Assembly: GCA_018228705.1 (NCBI GenBank)
Contig: CP073694.1
Span: forward strand, 2,418,001-2,482,000
Reading direction: 5' to 3'
Length of the DNA: 64,000 nucleotides
Source: Dysosmobacter sp. Marseille-Q4140
Lineage (GTDB): Bacteria > Bacillota > Clostridia > Oscillospirales > Oscillospiraceae
Positions 41,506-49,573 of this stretch are shown here, in pieces (positions within the stretch are counted from its first letter, which is position 1; each line of letters begins with the position of its first letter). The notes under the pieces were generated by a model that was not told the origin of the DNA, did no database searches, and saw only the letters and a program-made list of their open reading frames with translations. The position numbers and the translations under genes are program-made.

Positions 41506-42002
41506 TGGCAAAGCGGCATTATATTCCGGTCACCGCGGACATTCCCGGCGCCGCCAGCCAGGGCAACTGCGCCCTGATCCGCAAGGTCATCCGCACGGCG
41601 CTGGAGGCGGAGGGGGTGGACTTCCCCTGCGAGGTGGACGTGCTGCTGACCGACGACGCCCGCATCCACGAGATCAACCGGGAGATGCGGCAGGTGGACC
41701 GGCCCACGGACGTGCTGAGCTTTCCGGAGTTCGACCTGACGCCCGGCGAGCTGCCGGGCGCGGAGGACGCCGACCCGGGCACGGGCCTGGTGCCCCTGGG
41801 GGACATGGTGATCTCCATGGAGCACGTGGCGGCCCAGGCCAGGGAGTACGGCCACACCCGGCGCCGGGAGCTCTCGTATCTGGTGGTTCACTCGGCGCTG
41901 CACCTGCTGGGCTACGACCACCTGGACGAGGGACCCCAGAAGGCCCAGATGCGCGCGCGGGAGGAGGCCATTTTGGCCCAGCTGGGGATCACCCGGGAGT
42001 AA
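41505..42002 (+). CDS. ybeY: Endoribonuclease/rRNA maturation factor YbeY
   Basis: The 165-aa protein has RPTDVLSFPEFD and the zinc-binding motif HSALHLLGYDH (three His). It acts in 16S rRNA 3' end maturation and ribosome quality control. Its ATG overlaps the phoH stop (TGATG), so translation is coupled. Confidence 0.96.
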   Translation: MAKRHYIPVTADIPGAASQGNCALIRKVIRTALEAEGVDFPCEVDVLLTDDARIHEINREMRQVDRPTDVLSFPEFDLTPGELPGAEDADPGTGLVPLGDMVISMEHVAAQAREYGHTRRRELSYLVVHSALHLLGYDHLDEGPQKAQMRAREEAILAQLGITRE

Positions 42003-42049
42003 ATCCCCCGGTTCCGAAATGCCTTTTCCCCAGGCAGATACGGGGATCC

Positions 42050-42096
42050 GACGGGGCCGCCGATTCCCGCCGTACCGATTCGCACGACCCCCGCAC
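42050..42096 (+). repeat. Dispersed intergenic repeat, copy A
   Basis: This 47-bp block matches 45433-45479 with four mismatches and contains ACCGATTCGCACGACCCCCG. It lies between ybeY and the next gene. Confidence 0.7.
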
Positions 42097-42138
42097 CCCG
42101 CCGCCCGGCGGGGCATATACTGTCCCGAGGTGATTGGG

Positions 42139-42462
42139 ATGGTATGGTTCCATGACGGCCTGCTGGCCTTTTTCTCAGCGGTGGGCGTGACCACCGTGGT
42201 CTGGCTCCTGGCGGGGGCGGTGCTCCGGGCCGGGCGGCCCGCGATCCCCGGGCTTTTGCTGGTGCTGCCCCTGCGGGGGGAGGCCCTGGCCATGGAGGCG
42301 GACGTGCGGGAGCTGCGGCGTCTGCGCCGCCAGCTGCCGGGGGCCGGGATCCTCCTGGCGGACTGCGGCATGAGCGCCGACGCCCGGGCTCTGGCCGCGT
42401 ACCTGGCGGACCGGACCGAGGGCGTGGCCCTGACGGAGGGGCCGGAGATTAAACTGGGGTGA
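42139..42462 (+). CDS. Small single-pass membrane protein, function unknown
   Basis: The 107-aa protein has one hydrophobic segment (LLAFFSAVGVTTVVWLLAGAVL) followed by VLPLRGEALAMEADVRELRRLRRQLPGAGILLADCGMSADARALAAYLAD. The latter resembles a glycosyltransferase-like nucleotide fold fragment but is too short to assign. GAGGTG precedes the ATG. It is 27 bp before recD2. Confidence 0.6.
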   Translation: MVWFHDGLLAFFSAVGVTTVVWLLAGAVLRAGRPAIPGLLLVLPLRGEALAMEADVRELRRLRRQLPGAGILLADCGMSADARALAAYLADRTEGVALTEGPEIKLG

Positions 42463-42489
42463 GACCCCGAAAGCGAGTGAACGAAGGAT

Positions 42490-44694
42490 ATGGAAGAGCT
42501 GACCGCCTGCGAGGGCACCGTACATAGCGTCATCTTTCAAAACGCCGAGAACGGCTATACGGTCCTGCGCCTCCTGACCGAGGAGGGCGAGGTGGTCACG
42601 GTGGTGGGGTGCATCCCCTGCGCCGCGCCGGGCGAGCACCTGACGGTGACCGGCGTCCGGGAGACCCACCCCCAGCACGGCGAGCAGCTGCGGGCGGTGG
42701 AGCTGGAGCGGAGCCTGCCGGAGGACGAGGAGGAGATCGTGTGCTACCTGTCCTCCGGCGTGTGCAAGGGCGTGGGCCCCGCCACGGCGGAGCGGATCGT
42801 GGACCGCTTCGGCACCCAGGCGCTGGACATTCTGGAGCTCTCGCCGGAGCGGCTGACGGAGCTCAAGGGCATCACCGCCCGAAAGGCCCAGGAGATCGCG
42901 GAGAGCTTCCGTCGTCACATGGGACTGCGGCGGCTGATGGCCTTCCTGGCCCGGTATCAGCTGCCGCCGGTGCTGGCCATGCAGCTGCGCCGCCAGTACG
43001 GCGACGCGGCCCTGGAGAAGATCCGGGAGAACCCGTACCTGCTCTCCGGCGACAGCTGCGGCGTGGCCTTCTCCGTCACCGACGGGATCGCCCTTGGCAT
43101 GGGCATCGACCCGGACAGCAGCCAGCGGCTCCAGGCGGCGGTGACCTTTGAGCTCAGCCACAACGAGAACAACGGCCACGTCTTTCTCCCCCGGGACAAG
43201 CTGATCGCCGCCACGGCCCAGCTGCTCTCCTGCGGCACGGAGGCGGTGGAGCAGGCCCTGGACACGCTGGTGGAACGGGGCGCCGTGGTCCAGGAGCGGG
43301 TGGCCAACGTGGACGCCTGCTACCTGCGGCGGCTGTGGGAGGCGGAGCGGTCCGCCTGCGTGCGGCTGCTGGGCCTGCTGGCCTCCCCGGCGGACACCAG
43401 CACCCAGGCCGCCCGGGCCGTGGAGGAGATCCAGAGGGAGCAGGGCATCACCTACGCGCCCCTTCAGCGCCAGGCGGTGGAGCTGGCCGCCCGGCAGGGC
43501 GTGGTGATCCTCACCGGCGGCCCCGGCACCGGCAAGACCACGGCGGTCCGGGGCATCGTGGCCCTGCTGGAGAAGATGGGGCTGGAGATCCTGCTGGCGG
43601 CGCCCACGGGCCGGGCCGCCAAGCGCATGAGTGAGCTGACCGGCCGGGAGGCCCAGACCATCCACCGGATGCTGGGCATGAACTGGAGCGAGAGCACCGG
43701 GGAGGTGACCTTCGCCAAGTCGGAGAAGGAGCCCCTGGAGGCCGACGCGGTCATCCTGGATGAGATGAGCATGGTGGACCTGACGCTGTTCGACGCGCTG
43801 CTCCGGGCCCTGCGGCCCGGGACCCGGCTGGTGCTGGTGGGGGACGCGGACCAGCTGCCCTCGGTGGGGGCGGGGAATGTGTTCTCCGACCTGATCCGCA
43901 GCGGCAAGGTGGAGACGGTATTTTTGCGGGAGGTGTTCCGCCAGGCGTCGGCATCCGCCATCATCCGCAACGCCCACGCGGTGAACCTGGGGCAGCCGCC
44001 CCAGCTGACCAACGACCAGGGGGACTGCTTTTTCCTGTGCCGCCGGGATCCGGAGCGGGTGGTATCCACGGTGGTGGAGCTGTGCGGCAGCCGCCTGCCG
44101 GAGAAGATGGGCGTCCCGGCGGACCAGATCCAGGTCCTGACTCCCACCCGCAAGGGCCCCACCGGCACCATCAGCCTCAACCGCCGCCTCCAGGCGGCGC
44201 TGAACCCCCCGGCGGAGGACAAGCGGGAGCTCCAGTGGGGCGAGCGGCTGTTCCGGGAGGGGGACCGGATCATGCAGACCCGCAACGACTACGACGTGGT
44301 CTGGGAGAAGGCCGACGGCACCGTGGGCACCGGGATGTTCAACGGCGACGTGGGGAAGATTTTGAAGATCGACCCCTCCGGCGAGTGGCTGGAGGTGGAC
44401 TTCGACGGCCGGGCGGCCGTCTACGGCGCGGAGCAGCTCAGTGAGATCGACCTGGCCTACGCCCAGACGGTCCACAAGGCCCAGGGCAGCGAGTACCGCT
44501 GCGTGGTGCTCTCCGTCATGCCCGCCGCCCCGTCGCTGATGGTCCGGGGCGTGCTGTACACGGCCCTGACCCGGGCACGGGAGCTGCTGATCCTGGTGGG
44601 GGACGACGCCGCTATCCGGGCCATGGCGGCCAACGACCGCCAGCAGAAGCGGTACTCGGGGCTGCGGTGGCGGCTGGCCCACAGCGGGGAGTGA
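42490..44694 (+). CDS. recD2: RecD2-type 5'-3' DNA helicase
   Basis: The 734-aa protein has an N-terminal OB/HhH region (KGVGPATAERIVDRFG, LKGITARKAQEI) and superfamily 1B helicase motifs: LTGGPGTGKTT (I), LAAPTGRAAKRM (Ia), VILDEMSMVD (II), LVGDADQLPSVGAGN (III), REVFRQ (IV) and TVHKAQGSEY with LYTALTRAR (V/VI). RecD2 works without RecBC in repair and replication-fork processing. The length is typical. Confidence 0.96.
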   Translation: MEELTACEGTVHSVIFQNAENGYTVLRLLTEEGEVVTVVGCIPCAAPGEHLTVTGVRETHPQHGEQLRAVELERSLPEDEEEIVCYLSSGVCKGVGPATAERIVDRFGTQALDILELSPERLTELKGITARKAQEIAESFRRHMGLRRLMAFLARYQLPPVLAMQLRRQYGDAALEKIRENPYLLSGDSCGVAFSVTDGIALGMGIDPDSSQRLQAAVTFELSHNENNGHVFLPRDKLIAATAQLLSCGTEAVEQALDTLVERGAVVQERVANVDACYLRRLWEAERSACVRLLGLLASPADTSTQAARAVEEIQREQGITYAPLQRQAVELAARQGVVILTGGPGTGKTTAVRGIVALLEKMGLEILLAAPTGRAAKRMSELTGREAQTIHRMLGMNWSESTGEVTFAKSEKEPLEADAVILDEMSMVDLTLFDALLRALRPGTRLVLVGDADQLPSVGAGNVFSDLIRSGKVETVFLREVFRQASASAIIRNAHAVNLGQPPQLTNDQGDCFFLCRRDPERVVSTVVELCGSRLPEKMGVPADQIQVLTPTRKGPTGTISLNRRLQAALNPPAEDKRELQWGERLFREGDRIMQTRNDYDVVWEKADGTVGTGMFNGDVGKILKIDPSGEWLEVDFDGRAAVYGAEQLSEIDLAYAQTVHKAQGSEYRCVVLSVMPAAPSLMVRGVLYTALTRARELLILVGDDAAIRAMAANDRQQKRYSGLRWRLAHSGE

Positions 44695-45705
44695 GGAGGC
44701 AGTCTGCCGCCAGCGTTTCCGGCAGGGGCGTTCGTGGGATGTCCCTTTTCCCGGCGGGCCGGGAGGGCGGCGCGGGGTCCCCGCGGGGGATGCGCCCCCC
44801 ATTCTCTTTTGTCTTGCCAAAAGAGAATGCGCCGCGCCCGGTGGAAGAGAAAATCGCTGAGACGAAGAGGCGGCCCGTGCGGGCCGTCTCTTCGTGCAAC
44901 GAGGGTCGTGCGAATCGGTCCGGCGCGTATCGACGGCCCCGTCGACCCTGCGCCTTACCCGGGCGGTTGTGGAGCTGCGTCCCCGCATAACGACTGCGGC
45001 GATTGTTCGGGGTGCAAAATCGGATTTGCCCCTGCTTCTCTTTCCGCGCCTTCCGCTTTACCCGCAAGGGGTACGCCGCATCCGTAAGGCAGCAGAGCTG
45101 CCAACGGCTGCGCAGCTGCTAGGCGCTGGCCCGGTGGCGGCAAGAGTTTTGACGAACAGGGGAATGCTCAGGGGGTGGACGCATGGGCCTCAGCAGGAGG
45201 ATATAGAATCTACCCGTGCGGTAAGCGGGGACCAACATCAATCGCCGGTCCCAATTACCGTGCCCGTCGGGAAGCGCGCAGCTATTGGCGGCGTCTGCAA
45301 GTGCCAGGGCAGCGCGTAGCGAAGCGGAACGCGCGGGAGTGGGAATACGCCGATTCAGGTTTCCCCCCGCTTATCCACCGCAGTTGTTATGCGGGTACAG
45401 GGCTCTTCAAACTCCGGAGTCAGGCGCAGGGCCGACGGGGCCGTCGATACGCGCCGGACCGATTCGCACGACCCCCGCATTTACAAGAGGCCGGCCCTCT
45501 GGGCCGGCCTCTTGTCCTGGCGGTTTTCTTTTGACCGGCCGCGGCCGTTTTCTTTTGTCAAGACAAAAGAGAATGGGGGCGGATTCCTCCGGGAAACTCC
45601 CGGCCTACGCCAGACAGTGACGGCTCACTGCATATAATAGGACAAATAGTCCAAAATAGCGCAGTACAATGTGTCCTAAGAATACAATCACTTCGGTGAT
45701 GTTTG
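44695..45705. other. Gene-free kilobase dominated by an inverted-repeat element
   Basis: No frame here has a convincing start and composition. The stretch holds the inverted-repeat element at 44795-45580 and, at its right end, an A/T-rich promoter region (45630-45700) with a GGAC-N5-GTCC dyad at about 45643-45656 before the HTH gene. Confidence 0.7.
44795..45580. repeat. Inverted-repeat (MITE-like) intergenic element, about 785 bp
   Basis: The outer ends match in inverse orientation over about 30 bp around CCCCCATTCTCTTTTGTCTTG (44796 onward and up to 45579). Arms continue inward to about 45000 and 45378, including a 47-bp core (44901-44944 and 45433-45479) and GTCCCCGCATAACGACTGCG-like sequence (44979, inverse at 45378). 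Arms contain hairpins with 11-bp stems. The middle 377 bp has no gene. It looks like a decayed or non-autonomous mobile unit or a large structured transcript. Confidence 0.65.
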
Positions 45706-45936
45706 ATGAATTTGAGGATTCGTGATCTGCGTGAGGACCGTGATTTGAAGCAGAAGCAAATCGCGGAAGTTCTGCTTTGTGACCAGTCGCTGTACTCGAA
45801 GTATGAACGGGGAGAGCGGGAACTCCCGCTGCGCTACGCCATTGCGCTGGCAAACTATTACGGCGTCAGCTTGGATTATCTGGTAGGACTGACGGACGAA
45901 AAGCGCCCTTATTCCCGGCGGAGAAATAACCCATGA
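45706..45936 (+). CDS. Small XRE-family regulator
   Basis: The 76-aa protein is a single helix-turn-helix domain (IRDLREDRDLKQKQIAEVLLCDQSLYSKYERGERELPLRYAIALANYYGVSLDYLVG). The ATG at 45706 has only a weak GGTGAT site. It overlaps comF by ATGA. Dyads upstream (GGAC-N5-GTCC) may be its own operator. Confidence 0.85.
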   Translation: MNLRIRDLREDRDLKQKQIAEVLLCDQSLYSKYERGERELPLRYAIALANYYGVSLDYLVGLTDEKRPYSRRRNNP

Positions 45937-46613
45937 AAATTTGGGAGAGTTTTCTGGACCTGCTCTACCCGCCCAAGTGCCCCTTCTGCGGCAAGGTTCA
46001 GGAGACCCGGGGCATCTGCCCCGCCTGCCGCAAGGCCCTGCCCTGGACAGAAGGGGACCAGGGCCTGAAAACGCTGCCCGGAGGCACCGTCTGCGCCGCG
46101 CCGCTGTGGTACGAGGACCTGGCCCGGGAGGGCCTCCTGCGCTTCAAGTTCCAGGGCGCCGCCGCCGCGGCGGAGCCCCTGGGGGAGCTGATCGCCCAGT
46201 GCGCCGCGGAGCGGTTTTCCGGGGCGTTCGACGTGGTCACCTGGGTGCCGGTCAGCCGCCGCAGGCTGCGCAAACGGGGCTACGACCAGGCCCGGCTGCT
46301 GGCGGAGAGCGCCTGCCGGGTCTGGGGCGTGAGACCGGAGCGGCTGCTGCGCAAGACCCTGGACAACCCCGCTCAGTCGGGACTCCATGAGGCCGCCGCC
46401 CGCCGGGCCAACGTGCTGGGGGTCTACGAGGCGGCGGAGGCGGATAAACTCCGGGGAAGGCGGGTGCTGCTGGTGGACGATATCTGCACCACCGGCGCCA
46501 CTTTGGCCGAGTGCGCCCGGACCCTGCGCGCCGCCGGAGCGGAGTCCGTGGCCTGCGTGACCGCCGCGCTGACCCGGGAGAAGGAAAAAGTTCACAATCC
46601 GGCCAAAGAATAG
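45933..46613 (+). CDS. comF: ComF-family phosphoribosyltransferase-like protein
   Basis: The 226-aa protein has an N-terminal zinc-finger (CPFCGKVQETRGICPAC) and a PRTase domain ending in VLLVDDICTTGATLAECA. ComF proteins act in DNA uptake during competence and are linked to recombination helicases. Its start overlaps the small regulator gene, an unusual coupling of comF with an XRE regulator. Confidence 0.94.
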   Translation: MKIWESFLDLLYPPKCPFCGKVQETRGICPACRKALPWTEGDQGLKTLPGGTVCAAPLWYEDLAREGLLRFKFQGAAAAAEPLGELIAQCAAERFSGAFDVVTWVPVSRRRLRKRGYDQARLLAESACRVWGVRPERLLRKTLDNPAQSGLHEAAARRANVLGVYEAAEADKLRGRRVLLVDDICTTGATLAECARTLRAAGAESVACVTAALTREKEKVHNPAKE

Positions 46614-46615
46614 GG

Positions 46616-46644
46616 TTGCAATCGGCGAAAACTGTCAGTATAAT
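46616..46644 (+). promoter_or_regulatory. Sigma-A promoter of the mreB-family gene
   Basis: TTGCAA (46616-46621), 17 bp, TATAAT (46639-46644). Confidence 0.82.
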
Positions 46645-46715
46645 GTACCTTGTATGATTGCGTTCGGGAAAACCCGTTCATAATACCTGTTAGAAAGATC
46701 AAATGAGGTGGAACT

Positions 46716-47741
46716 ATGTCCATGACGAAGGATATCGGTATCGATCTTGGTACCGCGTCGGTACTTGTGTATGTAAAGGGCAAGGGCATCGTGCTCAACG
46801 AGCCCTCCGTGGTGGCAATGGATAAGACCACGGGCAAGCTGCTGAAGGTGGGCACCGAGGCCCAGGCCATGCTGGGCCGCACCCCCGGCAACATCATCGC
46901 CATCCGTCCCCTGCGGGAGGGCGTCATCTCCGACTACGACATGACCGAGCGGATGCTGCGGGAGTTCATCCACAAGGTGGCTGGCGTGTCCTTCTTCAAG
47001 CCCCGGGTCATCATCTGCGTGCCCTCCGGCATCACCGAGGTCGAGGAGCGCGCCGTCATCGACGCCGGCATCCAGGCCGGCGCCCGGAAGGTGTATCTGA
47101 TCGAGGAGCCCGTGGCCGCGGCTATCGGCGCCGGCATCGACATCACCCAGCCCGACGGCCACATGGTGGTGGACATCGGCGGCGGCACCGCCGACATCGC
47201 CGTCATCTCCCTCAGCGGCGTGGTGGAGAGCGCCTCCATCAAGATCGCCGGCGACCAGCTCAACGAGTCCGTGGTGAAGTATATGCGCCGCAAGCACAAC
47301 CTGCTGGTGGGCGAGCGCACCGCCGAGGAGATGAAGAAGCAGATCGGCTGTGTGTTCCCCAAGGAGGAAGAGGAGACCATGGACGTCAAGGGCCGGTGTT
47401 TGCTGACGGGCCTTCCCAAGGTGGTCACCGTCAGCTCCACCGAGATGATGGACGCCTTTGAAGAGCCGGTGGAGCGCATCATGGAGGCCATCCACTCCGT
47501 GCTGGAGCGCACGCCCCCGGAGCTGGTGGCGGACATCTCCACCAACGGCATCGTCATGACCGGCGGCGGCAGCCTGGTCTCCGGCTTCGACAAGCTGGTC
47601 ACCGCCCGCACCGGCATCCACACCGTCATCGCCGAGGACGCCATTTCCTGCGTGGCCTTGGGTACCGGCAAGAGCCTGGACTCCCTCAACGCCATGCAGG
47701 ACGGCACCATGAACCTCAGCCGCCGCAAGCAGATGAACTGA
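46716..47741 (+). CDS. mreB: MreB/Mbl-family actin-like cell-shape protein
   Basis: The 341-aa protein shows IGIDLGTASVLVYVKGKGIVLNEPSVVA, VCVPSGITEVEERAVIDA, EEPVAAAIGAGI, VVDIGGGTADIAVISL and GGGSLVSGFDKL, the actin-fold nucleotide sites of MreB. It lacks the adjacent mreC and mreD, so it is probably the Mbl-type paralogue that organises cell-wall synthesis. It has its own promoter and terminator. Confidence 0.93.
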   Translation: MSMTKDIGIDLGTASVLVYVKGKGIVLNEPSVVAMDKTTGKLLKVGTEAQAMLGRTPGNIIAIRPLREGVISDYDMTERMLREFIHKVAGVSFFKPRVIICVPSGITEVEERAVIDAGIQAGARKVYLIEEPVAAAIGAGIDITQPDGHMVVDIGGGTADIAVISLSGVVESASIKIAGDQLNESVVKYMRRKHNLLVGERTAEEMKKQIGCVFPKEEEETMDVKGRCLLTGLPKVVTVSSTEMMDAFEEPVERIMEAIHSVLERTPPELVADISTNGIVMTGGGSLVSGFDKLVTARTGIHTVIAEDAISCVALGTGKSLDSLNAMQDGTMNLSRRKQMN

Positions 47742-47754
47742 ACAGACGCAGGAA

Positions 47755-47780
47755 AAGGCCGCCCGGCAGGGCGGCCTTTT
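47755..47780 (+). terminator. Terminator of the mreB-family gene
   Basis: AAAGGCCGCCC pairs with GGGCGGCCTTT, followed by TT. Confidence 0.85.
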
Positions 47781-47826
47781 TGGAGGTCTCTGTGCGTTTG
47801 CGGGCCGGATGGGGCACCTGGGCCGC

Positions 47827-48450
47827 TCAGGTGAGGTGGATGCCGCGCTCCGCCTCGTAGGCGGCCCGCTGGGCCTCCCAGTACGCCCGGTCGGTGTCGG
47901 TGATGGGCCGCAGCACCCGGCAGGGGTTCCCGGCGGCGATGACGCCGGCGGGCAGGTCCTTTGTCACCACGGACCCGGCGGCCACGATGGTGCCCGCCCC
48001 GATGGTGACGCCGGGCAGCACCGTCACGCTGCCGCCGATCCAGACGTTGTCGGCGATGGTGATGGGGGCGCCGAACTCCAGCTCGGTGTTCCGCACCCCG
48101 GCGTCAATGGGGTGCCCGGCGGCGAAGAGGCTCACCCTGGGGCCGAAAAACACGTGGGAGCCGATGGTGACGGACGCCACGTCCAGAATGATGCAGTCGT
48201 AGTTGGCGTAGAAGTGGTCGCCGATGGTGATGTTGGTGCCGTAGTCGCAGCGGAAACTGGGCTCGATCCAGCAGTTCGCGCCCATATGGCCCAGCAGGCG
48301 GCGCAAAATGGCCTCCCGTCCGGCGCTGTCCGCCGTGGCCGTGTCGTTGAAGGCCCGGCACAGCTCCTTGGCCCGCAGCCGCGCCGCCGCCAGCTCCGGA
48401 TCTGCGGCGTTGTAAAGCTGTCCGGTCAGCATCCGCTCCCGCTCTGTCAA
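47827..48450 (-). CDS. Sugar O-acetyltransferase (maltose/galactoside acetyltransferase type)
   Basis: The 207-aa protein has an N-terminal MAC domain (TERERMLTGQLYNAADPEL) and a left-handed beta-helix with hexapeptide repeats (ITIGDHFYANYDC, VTIGSHVFFGPRVSL, GHPIDAG with the catalytic His, VWIGGSVTVLPGVTIGAGTIVAAGSVVTKDLP). It uses acetyl-CoA to acetylate sugars. TTG at 48450 follows AGGAGGGG and is preferred to upstream codons. Confidence 0.93.
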   Translation of the reverse strand: MTERERMLTGQLYNAADPELAAARLRAKELCRAFNDTATADSAGREAILRRLLGHMGANCWIEPSFRCDYGTNITIGDHFYANYDCIILDVASVTIGSHVFFGPRVSLFAAGHPIDAGVRNTELEFGAPITIADNVWIGGSVTVLPGVTIGAGTIVAAGSVVTKDLPAGVIAAGNPCRVLRPITDTDRAYWEAQRAAYEAERGIHLT

Positions 48451-48528
48451 GGTCGATCCCCTCCTGTGGACTGTGAGATTGATAAGGCCAGTAAAGCAGA
48501 AATTGCCGCCGCTGTCAACGGAAAGTCC

Positions 48529-48556
48529 TTGCAATTTCCGGGGGATTTGGTATCAT
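48529..48556 (+). promoter_or_regulatory. Promoter of the DegV gene
   Basis: TTGCAA (48529-48534), 16 bp, TATCAT (48551-48556). Confidence 0.6.
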
Positions 48557-48610
48557 GGAACCAACCTTTCAGGATTGCCGGCGGCCCGCTCCGCCGGAGA
48601 AGGAGGAGCC

Positions 48611-49459
48611 ATGGCTGTCCAGATCATCACCGATTCCACCAGCGACCTGACCAACGAGGAGCTGCGGGAGCTGAACGTCCACGTCATCCGGATGCGGGTG
48701 ATTTTCGAGGACGGTGTGTTCACCGACGGCGTGGATATGGACAAGGAGCAGTTCTACGCCAAGCAGGCCGCGGCCTCCGCGCTGCCCAAGACCACCCAGG
48801 TCAACCCCCAGGAGTACTGCGAGGCCTTCGGCCCGCTGCTGGAGAGCGGGGACGAGGTGGTGGCCGTGCTGCTGTCCTCCAAGCTGTCGGGCTGCTACCA
48901 GTCCGCCTGCATCGCCAAAGAGATGCTGGAGGAGGCCGGGGAGCGGCTGCATCTGGTGGACTCCCTCAACGCCACCATCGGCGAGGGGCTGCTGGTGCGG
49001 GAGGCTGTGCGGATGCGGGACGCGGGAAAGTCCGCTGCGGAGATTGCCGCCGCCCTGGAGGATCTGCGCCGCCGGGTGCGGTTCCTGGCCTTCATCGGCA
49101 CCATGAAGTATCTGAAAATGGGCGGGCGGGTGTCCGCCTCCGCTGCCGCGCTGGGAGGGATGCTGCACATTTCCCCGGTGGTGGCCCTGGTGGAGGGAGA
49201 GGTCAAGGCCGTGGGCAAGGTCCGGGGCCGGGAGAAGATCTTCAGCTACACCATGGATTTTGCCCAGCACTATCCCGTGGACAGCCGCCACTGCGTGGTG
49301 TTCGGACACTCCCGGTGCCTGGAGACCATGGAGCCCTATCGGGACAAGTGCATCCAGGCTCTGGGCCTGCGGGACTGGGCCCAGGACGAGCTGGGTCCCG
49401 TCATCGGCACCCACGCCGGGCCCGGCTGCTACGGCATGGCCTACATTGGCCTGAAATAA
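48611..49459 (+). CDS. DegV-family fatty-acid-binding protein
   Basis: The 282-aa protein has the DegV start (IITDSTSDLTNEEL), PKTTQVNPQEY, ILSSKLSGCYQSA-like (LLSSKLSGCYQSACIA) and TMKYLKMGGRVS. It ends with a second-lobe THAGPGCYGMAYIG. Such proteins bind fatty acids and feed them to the FakA kinase. AGGAGGAGCC precedes the ATG. Confidence 0.93.
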   Translation: MAVQIITDSTSDLTNEELRELNVHVIRMRVIFEDGVFTDGVDMDKEQFYAKQAAASALPKTTQVNPQEYCEAFGPLLESGDEVVAVLLSSKLSGCYQSACIAKEMLEEAGERLHLVDSLNATIGEGLLVREAVRMRDAGKSAAEIAAALEDLRRRVRFLAFIGTMKYLKMGGRVSASAAALGGMLHISPVVALVEGEVKAVGKVRGREKIFSYTMDFAQHYPVDSRHCVVFGHSRCLETMEPYRDKCIQALGLRDWAQDELGPVIGTHAGPGCYGMAYIGLK

Positions 49460-49523
49460 ACTGGATGTTGCCAAAACGACTGCGTTCGGCCTCCTTTTGG
49501 GGTATACTTCCCATAAGGCCGAA

Positions 49524-49555
49524 AAAACGGCGCGGCCCGCAGGCCGCGCCGTTTT
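49524..49555. terminator. Bidirectional terminator
   Basis: AAAACGGCGCGGCC pairs perfectly with GGCCGCGCCGTTTT, loop CGCA, between convergent genes. Confidence 0.9.
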
Positions 49556-49573
49556 CTGATGTACAAGTGCCGA

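Noticed and set aside
41519..41857. Reverse frames opposite ybeY and phoH
   Set aside because: Shadows of conserved genes.
45378..45400. DnaA-box-like TTATCCACC in the inverted-repeat element
   Set aside because: A single imperfect box in GC-rich sequence without clustering; not enough for an origin.
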